Origin: Membranihabitans maritimus
GTDB taxonomy: Bacteria; Bacteroidota; Bacteroidia; Chitinophagales; Saprospiraceae
Direction of reading: 5' to 3'
Length of the DNA: 64,000 nt
Assembly (NCBI RefSeq): GCF_021729145.1
Contig: NZ_JAJSLW010000025.1
Span: 1 to 64,000 of the forward strand
A program made the position numbers and the translations under genes. Positions within the stretch are counted from its first letter, which is position 1; every line of letters begins with the position of its first letter. The notes beneath the pieces were generated by a model. The model had not been told where the DNA came from and did not search any database. It saw only the letters and a program-made list of their open reading frames with translations. This document shows, one piece after another, positions 18,431-28,309 of the stretch.

Positions 18431-19453
18431 ATGAAGAAATTAAATGTTGGAATTGTTGGTTACGGATGGGTGGCTACTGCACATATAGCTGCTATAAATG
18501 CTACTTCGAATGCGCAGGTAACATCTATTTATTCCTCAAGGGAACATAGTGACGAAGAATTGAGTCAGAAATGGGGAACGGATATAAAATCGTATACTGA
18601 TTTGGATAAAATGTTGTCTGATAAAACCATAGATGTTGTTTCTATTTGCAGTTATACCTATCAGCACAAAGAGCATACGATAGCAGCTGCCAGGGCAGGT
18701 AAGCATATCATTTTGGAGAAGCCAATGGCATTGTCTTGGGACGAGTGTAAAGAGATGGAGAGCGAAGTAAAGAAGGCTGGTGTAGGATTTTGTATGTGTT
18801 TTGAATGCAGGTGGTCAAATCAATTTTTATCTTCAAAATCAATTATTGATAAAGGGTTGATTGGTGAATTACACTATGGAGAAGTTGATTATTTACATGG
18901 AATTGGACCCTGGTACGGTCAATTCGAATGGAACGCCAAGAAAAGTGGGGGGGGGAGTTCTTTATTAACAGCAGGCTGTCATGCTTTGGATGCGCTTTTA
19001 CTCTTTATGGGAAGTGATGTAGAAGAAGTAACCAGTTATGATACCAAAACAAAAAGTGAAATTTTCACTCCGTATGAATATAATACTACCAGTGTAACTA
19101 TACTGAAATTTAAGAGTGGAAAAATAGGAAAATGTGCAGCGAGTGTAGATTGTCTACAACCGTATTACTTTCATACACATCTATTTGGAAGTGAAGGAAG
19201 TCTGTTAGATAATAAAATTCATTCGGAAAAGCTCAAGTCTGATAAGTCGAAATGGAGTGAGATGTCTATGAAAATGCTTGATTCGGGAGATGTGGCTGAC
19301 CACCCTTATCAACTCCAATTTGAGACCTTTTTTCAATCGGTCATTGAAGGAGGAGAGATGCCTCTGACAGGGCTGAAGGAGGCCATAAAGACCCATGAAA
19401 TTATATTTGCAGCAGATAGGTCTGCAGAATCGGGGCAAAGTGTAAAATTGTAA
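18431..19453 (+). CDS. Gfo/Idh/MocA-family oxidoreductase
   Basis: 340 residues, no signal peptide, so cytoplasmic. The N-terminal Rossmann fold starts VGIVGYGWVATAHIAAI, with DVVSICSYTYQHKEH and the EKPMA signature (ILEKPMALSWDE) at about residue 97. The C-terminal domain has the substrate-site block GGGSSLLTAGCHALDALL with the conserved His of the family. Likely oxidises or reduces a hydroxyl of a sugar, sugar acid or inositol. It lies 24 bp after the Tat-type oxidoreductase and 3 bp before the deacetylase gene, so co-transcription is likely. Confidence 0.9.
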   Translation: MKKLNVGIVGYGWVATAHIAAINATSNAQVTSIYSSREHSDEELSQKWGTDIKSYTDLDKMLSDKTIDVVSICSYTYQHKEHTIAAARAGKHIILEKPMALSWDECKEMESEVKKAGVGFCMCFECRWSNQFLSSKSIIDKGLIGELHYGEVDYLHGIGPWYGQFEWNAKKSGGGSSLLTAGCHALDALLLFMGSDVEEVTSYDTKTKSEIFTPYEYNTTSVTILKFKSGKIGKCAASVDCLQPYYFHTHLFGSEGSLLDNKIHSEKLKSDKSKWSEMSMKMLDSGDVADHPYQLQFETFFQSVIEGGEMPLTGLKEAIKTHEIIFAADRSAESGQSVKL

Positions 19454-19456
19454 CAA

Positions 19457-20257
19457 ATGACGAAAATAGCCATGGCCATTGCAGCGCATCCAGATGATAT
19501 AGAATTTATGATGGCAGGTACTCTTATGTTGTTAAAAAAACTTGGGTATGAAACCCATTATATGACTCTTTCAGGCGGAGACTGTGGAAGTACGGAATAT
19601 GATTCGGAAAAAACAAAAAAAATCAGAATTGAAGAGGCGAAGAATGCTGCAGCTATCCTGGGAACAAAATACCATTACCCGATATGTAACGATTTTGAAA
19701 TTTTTTATAATGGAAGTATTCTTAGAAAGTTATCCGAGGTTATTAGGGGTGTTCAACCACGTCTTATTCTTACACATTCGCCATCTGACTATATGGAAGA
19801 CCATATGAATACTTCGCGGCTGACAGTAACTGCTGCATTTGTCAGGTGCGTACCGAATTATATTGCCGGAGATTCTATCGCTTCAAATTTTGATTGCACA
19901 ATTTATCATGCATTGCCACATGGCTTGAGAGATCCTTTAAGAAAAAAACTGATTCCCGGTCTCTTCGTTGATACTTCTTCGGTTCAGGAGACTAAAAGGA
20001 ATGCACTGGCGATGCATAAAAGTCAGCAAGCCTGGTTGGACAATAGTCAGAAAATGAATTCTTATATCCAGGTCATGGAAGATATGTCGCTAGAGGTAGG
20101 GAGAATGTCTCAAAAATTTGAGTACGCTGAAGGTTGGAGACGTCATTCTCATTATGGTTTTTGTAGTGAAGATGATGATCCATTGCGAGACCTGGGAGAA
20201 CATTACTTACTAAATAAAACATATGAACAAGCACTCAATGATAGAGTAGTGGTTTAG
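19457..20257 (+). CDS. PIG-L (LmbE)-family deacetylase
   Basis: Zinc-dependent N-deacetylase of the family that acts on N-acetylglucosamine-containing compounds (GlcNAc-PI, mycothiol and bacillithiol precursors, diacetylchitobiose). 266 residues, no signal. The zinc motif AHPDD is at residues 10-14, and the second metal-binding block HSPSDYMEDHMNTSRL is at about 104-119. Sitting between sugar oxidoreductases and a NagB-like gene, it suggests that the pathway substrate carries an N-acetyl group on a sugar or cyclitol (inference). The gene starts 3 bp after its upstream neighbour. Confidence 0.9.
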   Translation: MTKIAMAIAAHPDDIEFMMAGTLMLLKKLGYETHYMTLSGGDCGSTEYDSEKTKKIRIEEAKNAAAILGTKYHYPICNDFEIFYNGSILRKLSEVIRGVQPRLILTHSPSDYMEDHMNTSRLTVTAAFVRCVPNYIAGDSIASNFDCTIYHALPHGLRDPLRKKLIPGLFVDTSSVQETKRNALAMHKSQQAWLDNSQKMNSYIQVMEDMSLEVGRMSQKFEYAEGWRRHSHYGFCSEDDDPLRDLGEHYLLNKTYEQALNDRVVV

Positions 20258-20292
20258 AAAATCTAATTTTAGAAATAGGAAAATAAAAAAAA

Positions 20293-21225
20293 ATGCAAAA
20301 AAAGAGTTCTATAGCACCAGGATGGTGGGATTATACTACGCTTGAATTAGAAAGTGACATAATCGAGGAAATCGCGGCATTGACACCAGAAAAAATGATG
20401 GCTTTGTCCAGGCCCGGTTTTGAAGTTGTTTTCTATGATTCTGTTGAAGAGTTTTATCTTGCTGAAGCACTTGAATATATTCATGTATGGAAGCAAGCTA
20501 CTGCAGATAATCCAGTTGGAATTTGTGGACCTATTGGTCCCACTGAGCAATTACCACTTGTGGCAAAAATTATTAATGAAATCGGACTTTCGCTGGAGCA
20601 TGCCCATTTTTGGAGTATGGATGAGTGGATAATAAATGGAAAGGAAGTTTCCGTTGAACATCCTCTTTCGTTTCAGAAAACATTTCGGGATATGTGTATG
20701 AACCGGATACACAAGGATCTGAGGATGCCGGAAGAAAATATGCACTTTCCTAAAGCAGATACCTCGGCGTTTAAAGAAAGTTGGGAAAAAGCCAAATGCT
20801 TGATAATGCAAGGCGGACAGGGAGATGTTAAACACTGGGCTTTTAATGAACCTCCTCAAAGAACCGGGGAATTTAAAGATAAACCGCAATCAGTGGAGGA
20901 TTATAAGAAGCTGGAAACCCGGGTTTTGGATTTACACCCTATAACCATCTATCAAAATTCCAGAATGCATATTGGTGGAAATGTTTCCATGGTTCCCACA
21001 AGTGCTGTGACAGTAGGGCCCAAGGAAACCTGGGAGACTGAACAAATATCTATATGGCATGCGGGCGCTCATGATAATTCCTTCGGACAACGACTTACTA
21101 CCTATATGATTTCAAAAAACATACCTGACGCATCTGTTCCGATGTCTGTATTAGCAGATCATCCCAATGTGAAGTTTAGTTTTCTGCGGTCAGGTCTCGG
21201 TTCATGTTCTGTTGAAATGCATTAG
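20293..21225 (+). CDS. Glucosamine-6-phosphate deaminase-like (NagB-fold) protein
   Basis: 310 residues of the NagB/ribose-5-phosphate isomerase fold. Recognisable blocks are [16 protein letters not shown] followed by [32 protein letters not shown] and [13 protein letters not shown]. True NagB has GG-x-G-N-D-G-H-I-A-F-N-E-P. Here the Asp of the Asp-His-Glu triad is replaced by Val (its neighbour is Asp), while His and Glu remain. The later G-x-x-K-A phosphate contact reads [10 protein letters not shown]. The protein therefore probably deaminates or isomerises something other than glucosamine 6-phosphate, possibly an unphosphorylated or oxidised amino sugar produced by the PIG-L enzyme next to it. 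Confidence 0.8.
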   Translation: MQKKSSIAPGWWDYTTLELESDIIEEIAALTPEKMMALSRPGFEVVFYDSVEEFYLAEALEYIHVWKQATADNPVGICGPIGPTEQLPLVAKIINEIGLSLEHAHFWSMDEWIINGKEVSVEHPLSFQKTFRDMCMNRIHKDLRMPEENMHFPKADTSAFKESWEKAKCLIMQGGQGDVKHWAFNEPPQRTGEFKDKPQSVEDYKKLETRVLDLHPITIYQNSRMHIGGNVSMVPTSAVTVGPKETWETEQISIWHAGAHDNSFGQRLTTYMISKNIPDASVPMSVLADHPNVKFSFLRSGLGSCSVEMH

Positions 21226-21249
21226 AATAATTTCTGAAAAACGTACAAT

Positions 21250-24234
21250 ATGATTGCAAATCAAAGTGGATTGGTTCCAGGTGTAGTACTCGTATTTTTT
21301 TCTATTTTTCTCTCGCTTCAGAGTTGTCAAAAAAAAGAAGGATTTGAGTTTTATAGAGGAGATCGAATAGCAATAGTTGGAAATGGACTTGCTGAGCGAA
21401 TGCAGCACGATGGGTGGTTAGAATCTTACATACAGGTTTTGAATCCCGAAGATAGCCTGGTTTTTAGAAACTTAGGGTATTCAGGTGACCAAATACATTA
21501 CCGACCAAGGGCCCATGAGGGGTTCGGAGATAGTGATAGCCATTTATCAGAAATGAAAGCAAGTATAATATTTGCCTTCTTTGGATATAATGAATCTTTT
21601 CATAATACTCCTGAAGAGTTTAGAGAAAAAGTGGAAGCATATATATCCCATATCAGAATGCAAAAATATGATTCTGAAGCCCCTCCGAGGGTCGTATTAT
21701 TTTCACCTATAGCGCATGAGGATCTTGAAAGTCCAGATTTGCCGGATGGTAGTGAAAATAATAAGAGGTTAAAATCTTATACTACGGTATTGTCTGAGGT
21801 TGCCAATAAAATGAATGTTAAATGTATTGATTTGTTTTCAAAGAGTGAAGAATTGTATAAGGCTTCCGAAGAGCCTTTAACAATAAATGGAATCCACCTT
21901 AGTTCAAAAGGGAATAAATTAATAGGTGAGTATATCGCAAAAGAAGTTTCCGGGGGTGTTTCAACTACAATAGAGGATGAAGATTTGGATTCTTTGAGAA
22001 GTGCAGTCGTAGAAAAAAATGAGCTATGGTTCCAAAAATACAGAGCTTCAAGTGGAAATGATGTCTGGGGTATTCGTTCTGCCCAGGATGGTAATTTCAA
22101 AACACTTCAAAGGGAATTGGAGATGTTGGAAGTCATGGTGAAAAACAGAGACCATAAAATTTGGGCAAGGGCCAATGGTGAGGACATTGAAATCGATGAT
22201 AGCAATGTCCCTGAGCCTTTGATAGTAGGAACTCATATTACCCGGGATGTTGAGTATATCGGTCCTGTAGAAGCAATAGACCGAATGACGGTACCTTCTG
22301 ATTTAAAGGTGAATTTATTTGCATCTGAAGAGGAGTTCCCGGAGATCGTAAATCCAGTGGCTATGCAAGTGGATACCAAAGGTCGAATTTGGGTAGCCTC
22401 TTGGGGTGACTACCCCAAATGGGAACCAATGACGCCTATGAATGATAGGTTAGTTTTTCTAACGGATGAAGATAAAGATGGAAAAGCCGATAAAGCTACG
22501 ACTTTTGCTTACGTTTCCCATCCTACGGGTTTTGAATTTTGGAATGGAGGGGTAATTGTAGTTTCTGCGCCGGATATTCTTTTTTTGGAAGATACTGATG
22601 GAGATGGAAAGGCTGATAAACAAACACGAATATTGGGTGGTTTGGGCGCAGATGATACTCATCATACCGCCAATAATCTAATTTTCGGACCGGATGGGTA
22701 TATTTATTATCAACGGGGAATTTTTATTTTGGAAAATATCGAAACCCCTTATAGAATCAGTGAGGAATCAGGTACTCCCGGACTGTATCGTTTCAATCCA
22801 CGTACCTATGATTATTCATTTGTAGTAGAAAATACTCCTAATGCACATGGAATTAGCTTCGACAAATGGGGGAATCAATTCATTACTGATGGGACGAGTG
22901 GAAGGGCATTTCAAGTTTATTATAACAGGACTGTTACGGCTAAATCGGATGTTAGTGAATTTGCAAAACGTCCATTGTTCGAACAAACCGTAAGGCCGGT
23001 TACATCAAATCAGATATTATCAAGTGCCCAGTTTCCAGATAAATACCAAAATAATTTTTTGATCTACAATGTAATAGGATTTCAGGGAATTAAAAGGTAT
23101 CGGCTTGACTATAAAGGAGAAGGTGTAGTCGAAGGCGTAGAAGTTGGGAATTTATTGTTTACTGGTGATGATCCTACATTTGATCCTCATTCGGAAGCAA
23201 AGCCCAGGGTGATACCAGAGAACTATAAAGGAGACCCTAACTTTCGACCTACGGATGGAGTTATAGGAATGGACGGCGCATTGTATTTTAGTGATTGGCA
23301 AAATGCCGTTATTACTCATTCGCCATATAACCTTAGAGATTTGAGTCGGGATAAGGCACATGGAAGAATTTATCGAATAACTGCCAAGGGGAGACCACTT
23401 CAGGATCCTGTTGTTATTGATGGTGCTCCTATAGAAGATCTTTTGGAATTGTTCAAACATCCTGTGGATGGGGTCCGACATCAGGTAAGGATTGAGTTAA
23501 GTGAAAGAAATACTGAAGAGGTAATCGACAAAGCACAAGACTGGGTCAATGCTTTAGATGCAGCAAAAAAAGAAAATGCCTTACCAATTTTGGAAATTTT
23601 ATGGTTACATCAACAACATAATATTCGAAACAAGGAACTTTTGGTGAAAGTGTTACAATCTCCGGTAGAACAAGCCAGAATTGCGGCACAAAAAGTAGCA
23701 TGGTTTTGGAGTGACAGGGATACACATAGTAGAGGTGGAGCAGATTCAACAATATCCGGTATGCAGTTTCGAACCTTCTATGAACCCTGGTGGGGAAATG
23801 AAGTCAGTAGTGAAGAATCAGATGTAAATATAGAGAAGCCTTTAACAGATGGAAAGCTAGCTTCATCTGAAGCAGAGATTCCTCCAAGTCAACGCGTGGT
23901 GCTTGATAATAAGGGAGTTGGACCGGTAAAGGAATTGAATTTGCCGGATGACATAGATGCCGAAATGGTAAAGGAGGGAAAGGAATTATTTGATACCAAA
24001 TGCATTTCGTGTCATATAGCGGATAAGAAATTGGTGGGTCCTGCTCCAAAAGGAATATTGGAAAGAAGAAGTCCTGAATGGGTAATGAATATGATTATAA
24101 ACCCAACTGAAATGTTGGAAAAAGATCCTTTGGCCCAGGAACTTTTGGAAGAATTTAATGGGACGCCAATGATTGAAGAGCGCATTACAGAAAAGGAAGC
24201 CCGGGCCATCCTTGAATATTTTAGAACTTTATAG
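21250..24234 (+). CDS. PVC-type cytochrome c dehydrogenase with degenerate SGNH domain
   Basis: 994-residue lipoprotein (lipobox LQSC near residue 26). An SGNH-like domain covers about 35-235, but block I reads VGNGLAERM, so the GDSL nucleophile Ser is lost, and the DxxH block reads NGIH; catalysis there is doubtful. A propeller of the PVC membrane-bound dehydrogenase kind follows (about 300-720), with calcium-loop-like repeats [10 protein letters not shown] and [11 protein letters not shown] helical stretch leads to a C-terminal cytochrome c with CISCH at 918-922 and its distal Met region (GTPMIEER). Predicted to oxidise a sugar in the periplasm and pass electrons to the respiratory chain. 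Mid-cluster, 2 bp before the next gene. Confidence 0.85.
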   Translation: MIANQSGLVPGVVLVFFSIFLSLQSCQKKEGFEFYRGDRIAIVGNGLAERMQHDGWLESYIQVLNPEDSLVFRNLGYSGDQIHYRPRAHEGFGDSDSHLSEMKASIIFAFFGYNESFHNTPEEFREKVEAYISHIRMQKYDSEAPPRVVLFSPIAHEDLESPDLPDGSENNKRLKSYTTVLSEVANKMNVKCIDLFSKSEELYKASEEPLTINGIHLSSKGNKLIGEYIAKEVSGGVSTTIEDEDLDSLRSAVVEKNELWFQKYRASSGNDVWGIRSAQDGNFKTLQRELEMLEVMVKNRDHKIWARANGEDIEIDDSNVPEPLIVGTHITRDVEYIGPVEAIDRMTVPSDLKVNLFASEEEFPEIVNPVAMQVDTKGRIWVASWGDYPKWEPMTPMNDRLVFLTDEDKDGKADKATTFAYVSHPTGFEFWNGGVIVVSAPDILFLEDTDGDGKADKQTRILGGLGADDTHHTANNLIFGPDGYIYYQRGIFILENIETPYRISEESGTPGLYRFNPRTYDYSFVVENTPNAHGISFDKWGNQFITDGTSGRAFQVYYNRTVTAKSDVSEFAKRPLFEQTVRPVTSNQILSSAQFPDKYQNNFLIYNVIGFQGIKRYRLDYKGEGVVEGVEVGNLLFTGDDPTFDPHSEAKPRVIPENYKGDPNFRPTDGVIGMDGALYFSDWQNAVITHSPYNLRDLSRDKAHGRIYRITAKGRPLQDPVVIDGAPIEDLLELFKHPVDGVRHQVRIELSERNTEEVIDKAQDWVNALDAAKKENALPILEILWLHQQHNIRNKELLVKVLQSPVEQARIAAQKVAWFWSDRDTHSRGGADSTISGMQFRTFYEPWWGNEVSSEESDVNIEKPLTDGKLASSEAEIPPSQRVVLDNKGVGPVKELNLPDDIDAEMVKEGKELFDTKCISCHIADKKLVGPAPKGILERRSPEWVMNMIINPTEMLEKDPLAQELLEEFNGTPMIEERITEKEARAILEYFRTL

Positions 24235-24236
24235 GA

Positions 24237-25187
24237 ATGGCAAGGCATGACTCCATAATGTCTTTGAATTCGACAGAAAAGAGTATTAATTCTTCTGTTA
24301 TAAAAATTGGTATTGTAGGATTGTCTGTACATACGCAGGCATTTACGGAGATATTAAATTCTCCTACGGGAAAAGACTTTTTTGGATGCAAGGTAATCGC
24401 ATATTATGCCCCGGAGGAGAATGATGATGTTGCTTTTTCGAAAGCAAAAGTATTGGAGTTTGAAGCGAGTATGGAAAGACATAAGGTTATACGGGTTTCT
24501 TGTTTGGATGAAGTAATCAATATGACTGATGCCCTTATGGTCTTAACGAATGACGGTAGACCCCATTTGTCAGAAGTGGTACCAATCCTTGCCGCAGGGA
24601 AAAGAATTTTTTTAGATAAACCTGTAGCAGAGAATTGGATTAACGTCAAGAAAATTTTTAGGGCTTCTGAACGATACAATGTTCCGGTATTTTCAGCATC
24701 CGCTTTGAGATATGGTAGTAAAATTCAAGAGCTTTCGAATACTCGAAATATCGGTACCCTACAGGGTGCTGAGACCTATGGTCCGGCTCCAATCCAATCT
24801 TCACATATTGATTTATTTTGGGATGGAATTCACGGTATAGAAATGTTGTATACAATTATGGGAACTGGTTGTCAGTCCGTTACCCAAGTTAGTACGGCAG
24901 GATGCGACCTTGTGGTAGGAAAATGGGCAGAAAATAGAATTGGAATTTTTAGAGGAATACGATCAGGCAAGATAAGTTTTGGTGGTACGGCCTTCGGAAA
25001 GGAAGGAATTGAATCATTGGGTACATTTGATGGATATGATCTATTAGTAAAAAAGATCGCAGAATTTTTTGCTCTTGGGGAATTGCCCGTTCCAATAGAT
25101 GAGACGCTGGAAATATATTCCTTTATGGAAGCTGCTTTCAGAAGTAAAAAACAAGGAGGGAAAGAAGTGAAATTAAGATATAATTGA
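24237..25187 (+). CDS. Gfo/Idh/MocA-family oxidoreductase, paralogue of 17375 gene
   Basis: 316 residues, cytoplasmic. The nucleotide-binding strand is IGIVGLSVHTQAF, with the same odd S-x-H form as the Tat-exported paralogue, and the signature is DKPVAEN rather than EKP. The matching substrate region includes HIDLFWDGIHGIEMLY. The paralogue pair suggests the same or a related substrate handled in the periplasm and in the cytoplasm. ATG 24237 is 2 bp after the cytochrome gene; an in-frame ATG at 24258 is an alternative. Confidence 0.85.
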   Translation: MARHDSIMSLNSTEKSINSSVIKIGIVGLSVHTQAFTEILNSPTGKDFFGCKVIAYYAPEENDDVAFSKAKVLEFEASMERHKVIRVSCLDEVINMTDALMVLTNDGRPHLSEVVPILAAGKRIFLDKPVAENWINVKKIFRASERYNVPVFSASALRYGSKIQELSNTRNIGTLQGAETYGPAPIQSSHIDLFWDGIHGIEMLYTIMGTGCQSVTQVSTAGCDLVVGKWAENRIGIFRGIRSGKISFGGTAFGKEGIESLGTFDGYDLLVKKIAEFFALGELPVPIDETLEIYSFMEAAFRSKKQGGKEVKLRYN

Positions 25188-25218
25188 AGTTACTATTTAA
25201 TAAATCTGAAATTTAAAA

Positions 25219-26052
25219 ATGAAATTAAGCAGAATTAATCGATTGTTCAATCCCAAATCAGGGAAGTGTTTTGATGTAGCCATTGACCATGGTTTTTTTA
25301 ATGAATATACATTTTTACAAGGAATAGAAAATATAGAATCCTCTGTTAAGACCTTAATTGATGCTAATCCTGATGCTATTCAGTTGACGGTAGGACAAGC
25401 AAGGAATTTGCAATCGGTTCCGGGAAAGACAAAGCCTGCTTTGGTTTTGAGGACGGATCTGGCGAATGTATATGGACCAGACCTGCCGGAAGTCTTGTAC
25501 AGTAGAATGATTGAAGAACCTGTACTACAGGCTGTTCGTCTGGATGCTGCATGTGTCGTAGTCAATCTTTTCCGAATTCCGGGAGCTCCTGAAGTCACGG
25601 ATCATTGTATACAAAATATTTTAAAGTTGAAGGTTATGTGTGACTATTATTCAATGCCTTTAATGATTGAACCATTAGTGTTTAGACCGAATAGCGAAGC
25701 TGGCGGGTATATGGTTGATGGAAATATAAAACTTATCATGCCACTGGTTCGACAGGCAGTTGAGTTGGGGGCCGACCTGATCAAAGCGGATCCCACCGAC
25801 AATGTAGAAGAATATCATAGAGTAGTAGAGGTAGCGGGTTCCATACCTATTCTGGTCAGGGGTGGAGGTCGTGCTGCGGATGAAGAAATTCTGGAAAGGA
25901 CTTTTGGCCTGATGCAGCAAGGAGCTAAGGGAATTGTATATGGACGGAATGTTGTTCAACATGCCAATCCAGGAGGTATGACAAAAGCCCTAATGGCCAT
26001 TGTACATGATGGTGCTACACCTGATGACGTTATAGGATTGGTTAAGAAGTAA
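25219..26052 (+). CDS. LsrF/DhnA-type class I aldolase
   Basis: 277-residue TIM barrel of the DeoC/FbaB/LsrF aldolase family, which cleaves sugar phosphates through a lysine Schiff base. Visible marks are CFDVAIDHGFF at the first strand (the DHG motif), LIKADPTDN near residue 193 with the likely Schiff-base Lys, PILVRGGGR (phosphate-binding loop) and GIVYGRNV at the end. In this cluster it would split a ketose phosphate made by the PfkB kinase encoded two genes later. Substrate unknown. Confidence 0.85.
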   Translation: MKLSRINRLFNPKSGKCFDVAIDHGFFNEYTFLQGIENIESSVKTLIDANPDAIQLTVGQARNLQSVPGKTKPALVLRTDLANVYGPDLPEVLYSRMIEEPVLQAVRLDAACVVVNLFRIPGAPEVTDHCIQNILKLKVMCDYYSMPLMIEPLVFRPNSEAGGYMVDGNIKLIMPLVRQAVELGADLIKADPTDNVEEYHRVVEVAGSIPILVRGGGRAADEEILERTFGLMQQGAKGIVYGRNVVQHANPGGMTKALMAIVHDGATPDDVIGLVKK

Positions 26053-26063
26053 TAACATTAATA

Positions 26064-27191
26064 ATGAAAACGGTAAATGTAGGAATTATTGGTGGGGGAT
26101 TAATGGGAAAAGAAGTAGCAAGTGCCTTTGGGAGGTGGTTTGCGTTGAACGATTATCCACTGAAAGTAGAATTAAAGGCATTGTGCGATATCAACCCGGA
26201 AACATTGGATTGGTACCGCCAAATTGATACCGTAGATATTTTGACTACAGATTATAGGGAATTATTGGATTCCAAAGCGTTGGATGTAATATATGTAGCT
26301 TTACCGCATCATCTTCATGAGCAATATTATATTGATGTTATTGAATCGGGTAAAGATTTATTAGCTGAAAAACCCTTTGGTGCAGACCTAAATGCCGCGA
26401 CTTTAATTAAAAAGCATGCTGATCAAAAGGGGTGTTTTGTGCGATGTAGTTCGGAAATGCCTTTTTTACCTGGTCCTCAGCGACTCATACAAGAAGTTCT
26501 ATCCGGGAACCTGGGACAAATAATGGAAATTAATGCTGGTTTTTACCATTCCAGTGATATGAATCCAATGAAGCCTATTAATTGGAAAAGGCAATCCCGG
26601 TATTGCGGTGAAATTGGGGTTATGGGCGACCTCGGTATGCATGTGTTGCATATCCCATTAAGGTTAGGTTGGAAACCAAGTAGTGTATATGCACAGCTTC
26701 AGAAAATAATAACCCGGCGACCAGACGGACAAGGGGGATGGAGTAATTGTGATACCTGGAATAATGCTACTTTATCGACAAATGTATCAATAGAAGAGGA
26801 AGAAATTCCAATGCGATTGGAAATGAAACGGCTTGCACCGGGAGAAACCAATTCCTGGTTTATAGAAGTTTTGGGTACTAAAGGTGGAGTAAGATATAAC
26901 ACTAAAGATACAAAAGCCCTTTGGTTGTTTTCCATGGAGAAAGAGCAGTATTGGAAAAGGGTTGATCTTGGGTTTCAGGTCCCTTTTCAAACGATAACAG
27001 GAGGAATATTTGAGCCTGGATTTCCGGATTGTTTTATGCAAATGCTAGCTGCATATTTTGCGGAACGTGAAGGTTTTATTGAAAGTCGATTTGGCTGTGT
27101 TACACCTGAGGAGGCATTGATGAGCCATAAGGTTTTTGCCGCTGCTCTTGATTCTAATAAGACTGGTAAAGCAATTGCGGTCAAATATTAG
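26064..27191 (+). CDS. Gfo/Idh/MocA-family oxidoreductase
   Basis: 375 residues, no signal. A canonical Rossmann loop GIIGGGLMGKEVASAFG, DVIYVALPHHLHEQYY and AEKPFGADLN (EKP signature near residue 103) define the family. The substrate domain includes GEIGVMGDLGMHVLHIPL, where the conserved D-x-x-x-H Asp and His lie. It is 11 bp after the aldolase gene. A third cytoplasmic dehydrogenase beside those at 18431 and 24237 suggests several successive oxidations or an oxidation-reduction swap as in 3-keto sugar routes. Confidence 0.9.
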   Translation: MKTVNVGIIGGGLMGKEVASAFGRWFALNDYPLKVELKALCDINPETLDWYRQIDTVDILTTDYRELLDSKALDVIYVALPHHLHEQYYIDVIESGKDLLAEKPFGADLNAATLIKKHADQKGCFVRCSSEMPFLPGPQRLIQEVLSGNLGQIMEINAGFYHSSDMNPMKPINWKRQSRYCGEIGVMGDLGMHVLHIPLRLGWKPSSVYAQLQKIITRRPDGQGGWSNCDTWNNATLSTNVSIEEEEIPMRLEMKRLAPGETNSWFIEVLGTKGGVRYNTKDTKALWLFSMEKEQYWKRVDLGFQVPFQTITGGIFEPGFPDCFMQMLAAYFAEREGFIESRFGCVTPEEALMSHKVFAAALDSNKTGKAIAVKY

Positions 27192-27232
27192 TTGGCAGAA
27201 TAGAGATTTTGAACTCAATTTAGATCTAAAGG

Positions 27233-28273
27233 ATGAAATTTGATAAAGCAAGAGAAGGTATTATTTGCGGGGGGAACTGGATAGTGGATCATGTTAAAAT
27301 AATTGATTCTTATCCAGAGGAAGAACGTCTGGCAAACATACATAGGGAATTTATCAGCAATGGAGGAGCACCTTATAATGTATTAAAGTCTTTGTACCTA
27401 ATGAATATTGGAATCCCCCTGGAAGCAATAGGTATGGTGGGTACGGATGATTATGGTAGATCTATTTTGGAGGAATGTGCGAGTCTGTCTATAAATATAG
27501 ACCAGATGAGATTAAATTCTAGAGTAAATACATCTTATACGGATGTAATGACGGTAGAAGGAACCGGAAAAAGAACCTTTTTTCATAGGAGGGGCGCAAA
27601 TGCATTTCTCGATGAAAATTGTTTCAGTTTTTCAAAGTCTAATGCTAAAATATTTCATCTTGGATATTTATTATTATTAGACAGTTTGGACCAGGTTGAC
27701 TCAGATGCAGGAACGAAAGCAGCGAAGGTTTTGCGGGAGGCAAAAGATTTTGGGCTTATCACTTCTGTAGATGTAGTAAGTGAACAATCCACGAGATTTA
27801 CGGAACTTATTCCACCTACTCTTCCCTATGTGGATTTATTGTTTATCAATGATTTTGAAGTTGAGATGTTAACAGGGAAAAGGATTCTGGATGAATTTGG
27901 AAATATTATAGTAGAAAAAGCGAATCAGGCAGCAAGTATCATAATAGACAAAGGAGTGAATTGGGCCATTATGCATTTTTCGAAAGGAGCGTATGCCGTA
28001 AGTAGAAATGGCAATAAAATTTTTCAGGGGGGTATTAAAATTCCTTTAGAGATAATTAAAGGCACTGTGGGGGCCGGAGATGCTTTTGCGGCAGGGGTAC
28101 TGGCAGGTATACATGAAGGTTGGGATATGGATAAATGTTTAAACCTTGGAGTAGGCGTTGCCGCATCAAGTCTGAGAGATATGACTTCTACAGGAAGTAT
28201 TGTTAATTGGAATGAATGCTTGAGGTTAGGCTCAATTTTCGGATGGTACTCTCGTGAAAAATCTTGGAGTTGA
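27233..28273 (+). CDS. PfkB-family carbohydrate kinase
   Basis: 346-residue ribokinase/fructokinase-fold protein. The N-terminal substrate motif is NGGAPYNVLKSL and a second is GMVGTDDYG. The C-terminal catalytic motif is GTVGAGDAFAAGVLAGI, with the base Asp of GAGD. It would phosphorylate the pathway sugar before aldol cleavage by the enzyme at 25219. No close match to a named kinase can be assigned by eye. It is 41 bp after the oxidoreductase gene. Confidence 0.88.
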   Translation: MKFDKAREGIICGGNWIVDHVKIIDSYPEEERLANIHREFISNGGAPYNVLKSLYLMNIGIPLEAIGMVGTDDYGRSILEECASLSINIDQMRLNSRVNTSYTDVMTVEGTGKRTFFHRRGANAFLDENCFSFSKSNAKIFHLGYLLLLDSLDQVDSDAGTKAAKVLREAKDFGLITSVDVVSEQSTRFTELIPPTLPYVDLLFINDFEVEMLTGKRILDEFGNIIVEKANQAASIIIDKGVNWAIMHFSKGAYAVSRNGNKIFQGGIKIPLEIIKGTVGAGDAFAAGVLAGIHEGWDMDKCLNLGVGVAASSLRDMTSTGSIVNWNECLRLGSIFGWYSREKSWS

Positions 28274-28309
28274 ATATAAAAATTGGATTATTAATAAAAT
28301 TGAGATGAT

